64,000 nucleotides of DNA from Delphinus delphis (Eukaryota > Chordata > Mammalia > Artiodactyla > Delphinidae). Position 1 is the stretch's first letter, and every line of letters starts with the position of its first letter. The notes below the pieces were generated by a model. That model searched no databases, was not told where the DNA came from, and worked only from the letters and a program-made list of their open reading frames with translations. Positions 11,301-21,395 of the stretch are shown here, in pieces. The stretch covers positions 120,261,838 to 120,325,837 of the forward strand of contig NC_082687.1 in NCBI RefSeq assembly GCF_949987515.2, written 5' to 3'. Made by a program: the position numbers and the translations under genes.

Positions 11301-13165
11301 TCAATGTCTTCCCCAAGGCCATATGACTAGGTGGAGCCAGGATTAAACTTCAGTTCTTTTTCTTTATAACATTAACATAACAACCTTTGAATTAAATGTT
11401 TTTATAGCTCTCTAAATTCTTTTGCAAACATGAATGGTTGTAAAATGAACAAATGAATGGCGTTTATCACATTACTTTTAGTTTCAAATAGATTTTGCAG
11501 TTGTCATTTAGAAACTGCTAGATTTCAAAGAATTCTACCACCCTCTAAATTATGCACATAATCTGGTGTTATCTTTTTATCACTTTTTAAAGGGAGAGGT
11601 AGGAATACACCACATACATTTTATGACATTTTCATCTAATGCCCTTTCAACTTGCTACTATAAATTCTACAAGTTCAGGGCTTAAGTTTTTGGCATGAGC
11701 AAATTGGAGCTCTTTCCTTCAAAAAACAGTCTAGTGTCTTTACGCTGCTGGAGGTAAGAGTTACGTGACTCTGATTAAGTTGGAGGAGCATCTCTAAGTT
11801 ATCTCCTTTTTATCTTTTAAAGGGGTAGTTTGATGTATAATTTCCTCAAATTTATAAGAAGTGGGTCAGTGTGATTGCATTCATTACCCTTAAGTCCCAT
11901 TTTTTTTCTGGGCTGTTCACCCAGGGACAAGCTCTTCTTAGCATCAGATTTTGCCCATTATCTGTTGACTGGTACGACGACTAGGAAATTTTACATGACT
12001 AGCATAGCTCTAGGAGCTTAGATGATGCTTAGCTAACTGTCTGAATCCCCAAACGACCAAATGAAGCTTTTAGTCTTGGAATGTAAGTCATATAGCATCA
12101 GAAGTCTCTAGGTCTATTGACATGAAAGATGTGTAAGTCCAAAATTTTACTTTACACTCTCCAGGAAGAATTTTGTCTTTATTATTACTTCTAATAGCTA
12201 ATGCTTATATGGTGTTTACCATATGCCAGATACTGTTCTGAGTACTTTACATTTACTCCTTAATCCTCACAAAACTATATGAAGTATATACAATTATCAT
12301 TTACATAAGTAAGTAAGAAACTGAATCACAAAGAGAGTAACTTGCCCAAGGTTACAAAAGATTGGACATGGCAGAGCTGAGATTTCAGTTTAAATAATCT
12401 GCCCTAGAATCTGTGCTACGGATTACTGCTATGCTGCATCTCGAAGATAGATCCTTAAGATTCTTTCCTAAAACAGTAAAGGATTTATTTTAAAGTGGGC
12501 CCTCTGATATCAGTTTTGCTAATTTGAGTGGTAAAGTGATATGATCAAGTATCTCTAGAGTTTTATATTTTTAAATAAAACAGTAGGTCAACACAATCTT
12601 TTTTAAAACTGTCTGAGCAATAAAGAGAATATTATGCTTTTCTTCCCATTCCCTCTACCCCCAAACACACATAAGTACGTATAAAGAAAATATTGGCAAA
12701 GCCATTTTTCAGAGGCCCATTAGCAAACTTGGTTTTTTTCAAAAAGATGCTGAGGTTACTAATTCTTCTCCTCAGATGAAGTGCTATTAATCCAGGTAGT
12801 TTGTAAATTTTCACATTACTTTCAATTCTATTAAAATGTAAATGAATGTAGAAAGTTGTACTTACCTTCTTGGGCATGTAAAATTTAAATGTGAGCATCC
12901 TGAAGAGCTTGAGGTTCTCATAGTTCTGAGAAAGCATAACAGATTGTTATTAAAAAAAAGAAACTCCACTTAGACAAATTAAATGTAATAATTTGAGTAA
13001 GAAAGGGAATAAACTTACATTAATTTCCTTCAAAAGCAAATGTAAATCCTGCAGCAATGACTGCACTTGTTTCTTTGTGTTCTCTGTAGAGCTTGAAGTA
13101 GGTGCACCGTTTGCCACGAGTGCAAGAGTTAGTGCAATGCAAGACAAGAGTTGCATCTTGTACAT
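8208..13165 (-). CDS. IL2: Interleukin-2 precursor, four coding exons, complete
   Basis: The spliced frame encodes 154 residues of interleukin-2, the secreted four-helix cytokine that drives T-cell growth through the IL-2 receptor alpha, beta and common gamma chains. Coding exons are 147, 60, 147 and 111 bp; all introns are phase 0 with GT/AG ends. Residues 1-20 form a hydrophobic signal peptide, and the mature chain starts APTSSST. Mature Cys58 and Cys106 match the family disulfide pair, and Cys126 matches the unpaired human Cys125. Receptor-contact positions known from human IL-2 are retained: Asp20 and the Asn equivalent to human 88 (beta), Gln equivalent to human 126 (gamma), and Arg38, Phe42, Lys43, Tyr45 (alpha). 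The chain is one residue longer than the human one (153), the extra residue being in exon 3. No stop or frameshift is seen. Introns measure 93, 2617 and 1783 bp, close to the human plan. Confidence 0.98.
8319..10101 (-). other. IL2: IL2 intron 3
   Basis: This 1783-bp intron has GTAAGA/TTTTACAG ends. Apart from a T run at 9686-9698 I see no clear repeat or gene. A 69-residue open frame at 9373-9582 has no features and looks like chance. Confidence 0.9.
10102..10248 (-). CDS. IL2: IL2 coding exon 3
   Basis: This exon encodes residues 70-118, starting ATELKHLQC and ending IVLTLK. It supplies the first disulfide cysteine (mature Cys58) and the Asn of the receptor beta contact. The acceptor ...TTATTCAAG ends at 10249 and the donor GTAAGATA starts at 10101. 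At 49 codons it is one longer than the 48 of human IL2. The extra codon lies in the loop [12 protein letters not shown], before the third helix. Confidence 0.97.
10816..11023 (-). mobile_element. CHR-type (tRNA-Glu) SINE in IL2 intron 2
   Basis: Read on the minus strand this begins GGGCTTCCCTGGTGGCGCAG, carries a pol III A-box-like TGGCGCAGTGG and a B-box-like GGTTCGTGCCC, and ends in an A tail (T run at 10816-10831). Target duplications TAAGATACATT (10805-10815) and TAAGATATATT (11024-11034) differ at one base. It lies in the same orientation as IL2. The family is known from cetaceans and relatives. Confidence 0.93.
11225..11380 (-). repeat. MIR-like fragment
   Basis: The plus strand shows the antisense MIR core pattern: 'ATTACAAATAAGGAAACTAAATCTCAG', abbreviated here to its key piece AAGGAAACTAAATCTCAG, then a 'ggccatatgactaggtgg' stretch. 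It is old and diverged, and its edges are approximate. Confidence 0.6.
12185..12445 (-). repeat. MIR element in IL2 intron 2
   Basis: An almost full-length antisense MIR: it runs from 'taatagctaatgcttatatg' through 'ccatatgccagatactgttc' and the AACTTGCCCAAGGTTACA core to the tRNA-derived end. It is an ancient mammalian SINE; boundaries are approximate. Confidence 0.8.
12866..12925 (-). CDS. IL2: IL2 coding exon 2
   Basis: This 60-bp exon encodes residues 50-69, [20 protein letters not shown], which hold most of the IL-2 receptor alpha contact patch (mature Arg38, Phe42, Lys43, Tyr45). The acceptor ...TTTCTCAG ends at 12926 and the donor GTAAGTAC starts at 12865. Mature position 37 is Phe where human IL-2 has Thr. 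Confidence 0.97.
13019..13165 (-). CDS. IL2: IL2 coding exon 1
   Basis: This exon encodes residues 1-49: the signal peptide and the first helix. The start is the ATG at 13165-13163, in the same place as in other mammalian IL2 genes; a second in-frame Met follows at residue 4. The exon ends ...LLLKEIN, and the donor GTAAGT begins at 13018. It ends on a codon boundary. The open frame that continues past the donor to 12950 is intronic read-through. Confidence 0.98.
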
Positions 13166-13212
13166 TGTGGCAGGAGTTGAGGTTACTGTGAGTAGTGATT
13201 AGAGAGGCTGAT
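13166..13212 (-). promoter_or_regulatory. IL2: IL2 5' UTR and predicted start site
   Basis: The 47 nt before the ATG match the mammalian IL2 leader (ACTCACAGTAACCTCAACTCC just upstream of the start). The start site near 13212 is placed by similarity to the human gene and by its 28-bp distance to the upstream edge of the TATA box. It is not proven here. Confidence 0.8.
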
Positions 13213-13232
13213 AGGAAGCTCTTGAACAAGAG

Positions 13233-13240
13233 AATTTATA
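13233..13240 (-). promoter_or_regulatory. IL2: IL2 TATA box
   Basis: TATAAATT reads on the minus strand, 21-28 bp upstream of the predicted start, in the same surrounding sequence as the human IL2 TATA box. Confidence 0.92.
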
Positions 13241-13269
13241 CTGTTAATTCTGGAAAAATATGATGGGGG

Positions 13270-13496
13270 TGTCAAAATGTTTTACATATTACACATACTT
13301 TCAAAGATTCTACCTGTGTGGCAAAAAGCATTACCTTTATTTTTCCTCTTCTGATGACTCTTTGGAATTTCTTTAAACCCCCATAAACTGACTGAATGGA
13401 TGTAGGTGAAATCCCTCTTGGTTACATTAGCCCACACTTAGGTGGCAGTTCTAATTCATACAACTAACGCCTTCTGTGTGAAACAGTTTTTCCTCC
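13270..13496 (-). promoter_or_regulatory. IL2: IL2 proximal promoter/enhancer (NFAT, Oct, AP-1, CD28RE, NF-kB sites)
   Basis: Going upstream from the TATA box the minus strand shows: an Oct/ARRE-1-like region, TGTAATATGTAAAACATTTT (about 13270-13301); NFAT GAGGAAAAAT (13339-13348, about -130); AP-1-like AGAGTCATCAG (13351-13361, about -145); CD28 response element AAAGAAATTCC (13364-13374, about -157); NF-kB GGGATTTCAC (13406-13415, about -198); and distal NFAT/ARRE-2 GGAGGAAAAACTGTTTCA (13479-13496, about -275). The order and spacing match the published human IL2 promoter within a few bases. The region is expected to integrate TCR calcium signalling and CD28 costimulation in T cells. Confidence 0.92.
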
Positions 13497-13860
13497 CTCT
13501 TTCTTTAAGGGGGTGGGGATACAAAAGAGTCTCATGAAAAATTTCTCTTTGTCATAAAACTATGTGGAACACCATGTTGTGGTGGACAAGAGCAAGAATA
13601 AATAGTTGAAAAGAATAAATTTTTAGATTTGTTGATTAAACAGGAAGAATATTGGTTTCCTGTTTCAGGATGGCTTTACCTTTTTATCTCCACGATGACT
13701 GAGCTAATGCATACAACATGCTAGATTACTTCTTATACAATCAGCTAGAGAGGTATTAAAATTAGAATACATAAAATACTGAGCTTGAGGCACTGTTTTA
13801 TGCTGTTTTAATTTTAACATGTTTCTTGTATCTGTTTAAATCTCTTAATGTCTGTTGTAC
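13497..13860. other. IL2 upstream flank, no further feature resolved
   Basis: No repeat or coding sequence is recognised. It may still contain promoter-distal conserved sequence, which cannot be judged without an alignment. Confidence 0.6.
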
Positions 13861-13887
13861 TTTTTTTTTTTTTTTTTTTTTTTTTTT
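13861..13887. repeat. Poly-T tract
   Basis: An uninterrupted T run of about 27 bases, which could be the A tail of a minus-strand retroposed sequence lying to its right. No SINE or L1 body is recognised there. Confidence 0.8.
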
Positions 13888-14396
13888 AGTGGTACGGTGT
13901 TTAACAAACATGCTCAGAAAAGGGTTTGCATACAAGGACACTACTAATGCTAATGGGGGTTGTTTTTGGTCATTTGTTTTACAGATTTATTTTTGCTCCT
14001 TTATTCTTTTTGATGGGCATCAAGGGGATATAGTGAGAGTTGGAATGTTGCCAGAATCAAGGATGCTTTATCTTCCTCTCAGTCTCTCAGGGACCACCTG
14101 AGCTATTAGATCTTTCTCCCTCTTCATGTCCATTTCATTTCTTTCTCTCTCTCTGTTGAACAGATTGCTTATATTTCTTTAAATATAAGGCAGAAAATGA
14201 GCATAACAATAGGGATCCCCAAGTTTATTTGTTTATAGGAAGCTCACTAACTGGAATTTCTGGATACCATTCGTTCACTCTTTAGGAGAAAGATGATGTG
14301 ACTAGCTCGTGGTGATCCAATACTGGCCTAATTATTGTGGCTGGGGGTGCAAAAGGCAGGGTAATAAGCAGTCCAGGAGGCCATGGTGAGCCACGG

Positions 14397-14400
<4 letters not shown>

Positions 14401-14436
<36 letters not shown>
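14401..14436. repeat. (TG)n microsatellite
   Basis: Perfect TG dinucleotide run of about 18 units. Confidence 0.97.
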
Positions 14437-14994
14437 TTGTGGAGTGAGAGCAGTCCTCAGAGCAGGGGTATTTGGGCTCAGTTATTCCAACATGACTCTT
14501 AAAATACAGAAGCCAGAACTCAATCAATAGAAGTTACCAGGAGGGGTATCCATTACAATTCTTGGAACACCTTTATGAAAAAATTAAGTACTGCAAAAAA
14601 CTTGTGACAAACAAATACTCAGAAAAGGGTTTGCATCCAAGGGTATTGATGCCAGTTTTATAATAGACTTTATGTGTGCCATATATAAACCAGTCCACAA
14701 GTTTCTAGTTTATATGTTTTCACTCTTTAATAGATTTAGATTTAGCTTCTAAAGCACCTGTGACACTATGAGTATAACAATAATAGTTATTAAATAACAT
14801 CAGATCAGTATTTTTGTAGTCATTATATCAGGTAGGATACTTAGGATTGTGTTCGTTTGTCCTCAATGTAATGCACTGACTGCCTGAATGATGGTACAGA
14901 TATATACTGCTAATTTAAACTGAGGAAATCCTTCTTCAAAGACATTTCTTGTAACTTCTCCGTTCTTACTACCTTATTCATTTCTTGTCTGTTC

Positions 14995-15240
14995 TTTAAA
15001 CAGATATTTATCTAGCACCTATGATGCTGTCAGGCATATAGAAAGGAAATGCGCAGGCGCACCGTCTAGTTTAAGCCTTACCTGTGAAGTGATGGTACCA
15101 TTTTGTAGATTAGACAACTGAAGATCAGAGATGTTAAATAATTTGTTCTAGGTTATTTAGCCTTTACTACCAGTTTAGGGCAGAACAAGGATTTGAAACC
15201 AGAATAATCTTACTCCAAAGCCCACACTCTTACCATTTGT
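14995..15240 (-). repeat. MIR-like element
   Basis: Antisense MIR pattern, with TAGATTAGACAACTGAAGAT and a later 'gcagaacaaggatttgaaac' tRNA-side segment. Old and diverged. Confidence 0.65.
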
Positions 15241-15456
15241 GTTCTTTCTCAAACAACCTGATGTGTAATAGAGCAGTCATACACAGACAGGTGTAATCCC
15301 AGGTAATAGGTGATTGCTGCCTCAAGAAAAGTGAATATGAAGAATTTTGAAGAAGAAACATGACTTTAAACCGAATTTTGACAACATGGTTAAAATGTAG
15401 ATATGTAAATTTAGGATTAAGATGAGGGTGGATAGGCAGGAAAGGTTACACATTCT

Positions 15457-15596
15457 TTGAGCATAATTTACTTTTTTTTTTTTCTTTTGGTCACATTGAG
15501 AGGCATGCGGGATCTTAATTCCCTGACCAGGGATTGAACCCGTGTCCCCTGCGGTGGAAGCACAGAGTCTTAACCACTGGACTGCCAGGGAAGTCC
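15457..15596 (-). mobile_element. tRNA-Glu-derived SINE (short CHR/Bov-tA-like)
   Basis: The minus strand starts GGACTTCCCTGGCAGTCCAG and contains a GGTTCAATCCCTGG B-box-like motif. A perfect 14-bp target duplication AGGTTACACATTCT flanks it (15443-15456 and 15597-15610). The T run is followed by about 15 non-T bases before the duplication, so the tail is not a pure A run. Confidence 0.9.
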
Positions 15597-15645
15597 AGGT
15601 TACACATTCTAAGGAACACTTAATTGTATATAAAAAGAACAGAGA

Positions 15646-15850
15646 GGGCTTCCCTGGTGGCGCAGTGGTTGAGAGTCCGCCTGCCGATGCAGGGGACACG
15701 GGTTCGTGCCCTGGTCCGGGAAGATCCCACATGCCGCGGAGCGGCTGGGCCAGTGAGCCATGGCCGCTGAGCCCGCGCATCCAGAGCCTGTGCTCCGCAA
15801 TGGGAGAGGCCACAGCAGTGAGAGGCCTGCGTACCGCAAAAAAAAAAAAA
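15646..15850 (+). mobile_element. CHR-type SINE
   Basis: Plus-strand copy beginning GGGCTTCCCTGGTGGCGCAG, with B-box-like GGTTCGTGCCC and an A tail at 15838-15850. It sits about 50 bp from a minus-strand SINE, making an inverted pair. The target duplication is not clear, since both flanks are AG-rich. Confidence 0.92.
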
Positions 15851-16771
15851 GAGAGAGAAATGTTTCAGTACTTTTTATCTATGCATTAGGCAATATTCAG
15901 AAGAATATAAAACATCTTCCTAAAATTTAAAAATAAGAGTTACAGTTCCTCAACGGAAAAAAAGTAAAGAAAAAGCCAGGTTAGAGACAATAATTTTTTC
16001 TTTTAGAAAAGATTAGAGACCAATGATGATGATCTTTTCCTTTTTTTTTTTTCCCTAATAAAATGCAGAATGTCTCTCTGTACCTTTCAAATCAAAACCA
16101 CAAATTTAGCATCAGTTATAAGGGAAAGGCTATTTGGTAATCTGTGTGTCAACTTTATTACACTTGTTTCACTTCTCTAAAGACTTCAGTGTCTCATCCC
16201 AGCATCATCAGCTCAGGCCTTTACCCTTCCAGAATGGAAAAATTCACACCCACACATTTTTCTGTGTGGGGCTTTTCCAGTGAGGCCTGTGATGTGCTCA
16301 TAGTCTTGATATTTATATTTCTCCGGCTATTTCCATGAGAGAGTGGGTCAGTATATGGCTACATTGACGGGACCCTGTGGAAAATTGAATTCCTAGGCCC
16401 CTGGCTTGTCCTTATTGTGTAACAGGCATCATTATGGAAGTTGGCCTTATAACTTCTTTCTTGAAATGCTTGGGAAGAAAGCTACGGCAATCGTATGCTG
16501 TGGCAAACTTTCACTTTTTAACACGTCTGCCACATCAGCGGACTTCTTCGGCTATAGTGGTTATAGAGTCAGTAGTAGACTGCTAACTACCGCATGTGTC
16601 ACACCCCCTGCTTCCCCTTTGAAAATAAACTTTACTGTTCAATTAGAAGCTCTTTTAGTTGCTTAGCATTGTTTGTGAGTCTGCCTGTTAGACTCAGGAA
16701 TAGCCCAAGTTGCTAAAGCTGCCTCCCAGGGAGGTTGGTCAGTCAGTTGCCTAATCATCCATCCATCAAAG

Positions 16772-17119
16772 CTAACTTTCAGGGACTCCACCTCCTGCAA
16801 GAATTTCTTCTTTCTGAGCCTCTTTCACAGCTCTGTAAAACTTTAATTTGATCTGGAGCTTGATGCCTGTATTAATGCATCTCTTGTCGGTCTCTCTGAA
16901 GGCCTCTTGGTTTTTCAAGATACCGTTCTCTCCTTTTGAAGTTAGGACATATTGTTGGATCATCTCCATACCACCTAGAGAACATTTCACTAGGAGCTCT
17001 GTGTTTCCTGTGAAAATCCAGATTTCCTCAGGCATAGGTTGGTGCCCATTGTTTGTCCTTATTAGACCTGTGGTCCGCCTTAATGTGATACCGCTTCTGT
17101 AAATCTGTCTGTTCATCAC
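16772..17119 (-). other. Unrecognised 115-codon open frame, probably not a gene
   Basis: An ATG-to-stop frame of 115 codons lies on the minus strand. The translation is hydrophilic and rich in Lys and Glu, with no signal peptide, membrane segment or motif I know. A shorter frame at 17028-17243 overlaps it in another phase, which would suit an old frameshifted copy of some coding sequence. No A tail or splice evidence supports it. It could be a fragment of a processed pseudogene or simply chance. Confidence 0.2.
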
Positions 17120-17219
17120 AGTTAAGTCTCGTTTGTGTGTGCCCTTCTTCTGTGTGGTAAATTTTAATGATGTTCATAACCTTTTGGAATGGAAGAATTA
17201 TTTCCTTGGTACTTTTAAT

Positions 17220-17360
17220 TTTGCAAAGTGTTTTCAAATTCATTATCTAATTGAGTCACATTTTGCTGATAAGAAATATGATGTTTTTAGAGGTTTAAGT
17301 GACTTACCCAAGATCCCATTCTTAAATTAGTGGTGAAGTTAGAGCAAAAACCCAAGGCTT
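17220..17360 (-). repeat. MIR-like fragment
   Basis: Antisense MIR-style core, 'gtttaagtgacttacccaag' followed by 'ttagtggtgaagttagagc'. Diverged; edges approximate. Confidence 0.55.
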
Positions 17361-19289
17361 CCTTGTCTCTAATCTTATGTATTTCCTGTGCTAAATAGTG
17401 ATGCCAAATTCTAGGCCCATTATGCTACATAGAAAAAGATGAATTGTGCCCATTTTCCATCTCACTCATTCTCTCAGTGATAGCTGATGAATCAAGTGAG
17501 GCATCATCCACCATCCACCTTCACTTAACCAACACCTTGTCTGAGCAACTTTAGGATTTCTAAGAATTTAGAGCAGCTGAATCCATACAGTAGCTATGGA
17601 AGCTGGGGTTTGCTCATGTTTTTTAATCTCTTTCTGGGGTCTTTTAAAAGCACTGGAACATTTGATGTTTCCTGACACTTCTCCCATATCTAAAGTAAGA
17701 AAATGATTGTATTCAATGTGGATTTAAGCTGCATTGTCCTTTTAGGAGTGCAGTGTTCTAAGGCTGACATGAGGATATCACACAAGGCAATTGTCTGCAT
17801 TTGTCAACCAGGAGACAGCTTATTACTTAAATGTGATGAGAATTGAGGGTATCTTCACAACCTTTGGAAATAATTTTTTGTGTAAATATATGACCCCTAT
17901 GACAAGTCACACAGCAGTTACTAGAGGTAGAACATGACAGTCTTCTGATGGTAATAGTAATAGATTTGTAAAGCACTTCAAGTTCATAAAGGACTTTCAC
18001 ATCCATTTATCTCATTTCACAGTAAAATAGTTAAGGAAAGAAATTTTCTGGCTGCATGTATTTCATGAAGACCTTTATTTTCTTTGTACATTAAGATTAA
18101 ACCTTGCAACTTACAAATGAATATTAGCTTTCTCCTCTGTGGAGATAAATGCCTTCATTAAAATCATTGTAAAAATAAAATCATTTACATTTAAGTTCTC
18201 TGTTAACTATTGGTTCTTTCCTCTTCTACAGAAGCTTTGGATGTATCATTGACAGTACATTGTTCCATCATTCCTAATGTTGAAAGATAAACTTAGGCAT
18301 ACTAAAAATTTTGAGAGTTTGAGCAAAAGTCAATTCGAATCAGGCAGCATCCAATCTAGCAGATAGAAGGGAACTCTGGGGAGCTGTACAAAATGAAAAT
18401 AGCCAGAAGGGAATGAGAGCAAGGAAGTTATACTAGGCAAAAAAGTGGATTGGTTACTGCAAGGTTACTTTCCTTTAGGGGATTGCAGGGGTCTATCAGG
18501 CAGATTACCTAATTTATGCTGATTAGGCAATTCCTGATGGGAATATCTGGGAGAGCCAAAACTGTAATTAAGTCTTGGTTTAGTGATGTGGGACTTAGCA
18601 TAAACGATTCCATTTTGGGCCTGTTGTATTGTTTTTAACACTAACTAATATATTTTTTAAAGATTATAGCCTGATTTTTTGTTTAAAAATTGTAACATGA
18701 TCTAATTACAAAATAATACATATTCATTATAGAAAATTTGGAAAATAAAAGGAAACTGAAAAAAATTAAAAATCAGCTGTAATCTTACCAGGTAGATATA
18801 ACTATTGTTATCACATACTGGTATTTATGTCCATCTAATCTTTTTTCTGTGGTATGGTTTTACATGCTTATTTCTCTTAATCATGTGTTATAAATATCTC
18901 GCATATTAAGTATTCTAAAACATTTTTATTCTGTTGTGTGACTATTTTATTATTGGAATTTACATTAATTACAAACATTCACAATTATGAATAGTGCTGT
19001 AATTCACTAAGCTCTTTTGTACGTAAATATTTGTGCAAATTTCTGATTTTCCTTTTAGGATAAAATCCTAGAATGGGAATTACTGTGTCAAAGTGTATGA
19101 ATATTTTAAGGCTTTTGATACTTATTCAGAAAGTTCTTAACAATTTACCACTCCTTATCAGTGGTATAAGCCTATATTTCTGTACCAATTACATAGTTTC
19201 CGTATTATCAAATAAGGGTGGATCAAGAGGAAGAAAGGAGCGGGAATGGTGAAATGTATGCCAGTTGGAGGTTATACTAATACATTCAG
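17361..19289. other. Intergenic, little recognised
   Basis: About 18660-19170 is AT-rich and resembles the far 3' region of old L1 (L1ME-like) elements: 'aataatacatattcattata', then 'agatataactattgttatca'. The rest shows nothing I can name. Confidence 0.45.
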
Positions 19290-19460
19290 TTCCATATTTG
19301 GAATTGGGAATCAGGTGGACCTGAGTGCCAGTCGTCTTTATCACTCACTGGCTGTGTGACCTTGAACAAATTTCTTATCCTCTCTGAGCCTGTTTTTTCA
19401 TTTCTAAAATGACAATATGGACCTAAGTGGACTCTTGAGTGAATGACAAAATATCATAAA
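19290..19460 (+). repeat. MIR element
   Basis: Sense MIR pattern, including CTGGCTGTGTGACCTTGAAC, then CTCTCTGAGCCTGTTTTTTC and 'taaaatgacaatatggacc'. Ancient mammalian SINE. Confidence 0.8.
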
Positions 19461-21384
19461 TGAAAGCACACAACACTAATCTGATAACTTTGAATGAATG
19501 AGTAGTCCCATGACCTGTTTCTGGTATGCTACACCCTCTCCCTTTTCTAGTAAGATATTTCTTTAAATGATGGCATTTGCTTTGCAAACTGTTTTGATAT
19601 CATCCAGGTTTATCAATCTGCCTAATATGAAGGTTGAAAAAGAAAGAGGTAGAAATTTTTACCGTTCCAGCAAAGCCCAGATTAAAGTCAGGTAAAATCT
19701 AATTAACCAAATACTTCTTCATCATTCTGTAGGGTTACTAGAGGTAAAGTATAACATAGATATTATTCCATAATACATCAGTCCCGTCTAAAGAGATCTC
19801 TGTCCATTGTAGAGGAGGAACATTTTTCCTTTATCCTTCTAGGTGCTCTGCTGAGACACCCCCCCACCCTGTAATAAAAGACAGATTAATAGGAGAAAAA
19901 ATAAGCAATTGTAAGTACATACGTATGTACCTACAGGAGCACTATAAAGATCTGAGCCTCAGAAGGCAGCCAGATGATTGAGGCTTAGATACCATCCTGA
20001 GCCAAGGAACCGGATAGGGGTCTGGGGCTTCAAAGGGGGGAAGGCGTTTCTTGGGAAGGTGAAAGGAGGAAATGTTTGGTAAGCAAAGGTTGCCCTGCCA
20101 TGCAGATAAGTCTCTCAAGTTAGAAAGTTATATTTGGAAATAAAGTGGGTTAAAAAAAATAAAAACAGATAAACGAACAGTCAAAAAAAAGTTATCTTTG
20201 GTAAGAGCTTTCTTCCTGGTACTGACCCCTCTCTAAAGTAAATTTCCTTTATAATTGTAGATCTCTCTTACAAAAGGGTAACTTCTACTCTGTTTTCAGA
20301 GATGCTCCCGTGTCTGTAGTTTCTCAAAATAATCAACTAAAAATAATTCTTACGGCCAAAAGGGTGTATTTTGGGGTGAAATATTCTGCTACCTTCATCA
20401 TCAAAATTGACCTATCCTGATCTGAGTTGAAAAGCAGCCTCATTCCTCTAAAACAACCAAAACTCTGAAAGTTAATTTTCAAAAGTCGTCTGATGTGTTG
20501 AATTATTAACAGTGTCTGCTTGGAGTGCTGTACTGAGAATAATTTGTTCTCAGTGGAGAAGTGCGCAGGGATATTTAGTCTGCAGTGGACTCTGGAATGT
20601 GGAGTCACGGCCTGTATGCCAAGTTTTTAACATTTGTGCTCCATGCTCATGCTTTCTTTAGGCCCAGTTCTAGCCAGCTTTTTTGTTTTCAAGAGCAGGT
20701 TAGATTAGAAACAATTGTGGGAATCAGGCTGCCCACAGAAGAAATGATCGCTGACAGTTTAAAAGGATGAGGCATAGGAGGTAACTATAAATACAGAAAA
20801 CAAGTATTAAAAATGAAGGAAATATGGGGGCCAAAGAAAAGCACAGCCTTCTGAAACCTTAGTATGTGATCCAGTAGCCCCCATGCACCCCAATAACCCT
20901 GTATGATAGCAGAATATAATGACTGATATTCACAGTGATAACCTGCCTCTTCAAAAAATGTTGAAATTATGTTTTGCCTTGTTAAAATCTGCTTTGTTTA
21001 GGAAGTCAGAGTATATGTAATATTTTTAGGAAAGATTTCCATTACAAATGTTTAAGATAGAAACAAATTTGATATTTTAGCAAAAGCAAATGAGAGCATG
21101 TCTTCACATGTCTGCAGATCAAATTTTAAAAATTATTATAGAAGACAGTAATGCTAGAGAAGAGGAGGGAGTCAAACAAATCAACACTGTATCAGGCCTC
21201 ACTCATGCAAATCATAGAGAATGGAAGGAGGAGCCAGCCTCTGTAAATAAGATGCATCTGTATCTTCTGTTACAGGGAACAAAAGGAAAGCTTTCACACC
21301 ACCTCATGGTTACTTGGCTTTTTATACTGGTAGAAATTCTAGAAGTAGTTACTTAGGTGGGTGATTTTAGAGTCAAGCTTGCCT
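19461..21384. other. Intergenic, nothing firmly recognised
   Basis: The open frames here are short and featureless. The stretch 19830-20290 has an LTR-like feel, but no paired copy or termini could be identified. Confidence 0.4.
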
Positions 21385-21395
21385 CATATAATTTT

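Larger units (their letters stand above)
10249..12865 (-). other. IL2: IL2 intron 2
   Basis: This 2617-bp intron holds one CHR-type SINE (10816-11023) and two MIR-like fragments (about 11225-11380 and 12185-12445). It is somewhat longer than the human intron 2, partly because of the roughly 200-bp SINE. Confidence 0.9.

Noticed and set aside
12632..12937. 101-codon minus-strand open frame
   Set aside because: Only its 60-bp IL2 exon 2 part (12866-12925) is coding; the rest is intron read-through past the GTAAGT donor.
15322..15889. 163- and 115-codon frames and similar ones at 10804-11039, 29833-30176 and 49286-49669
   Set aside because: They run through CHR-type SINEs and share the same SINE-derived peptides.
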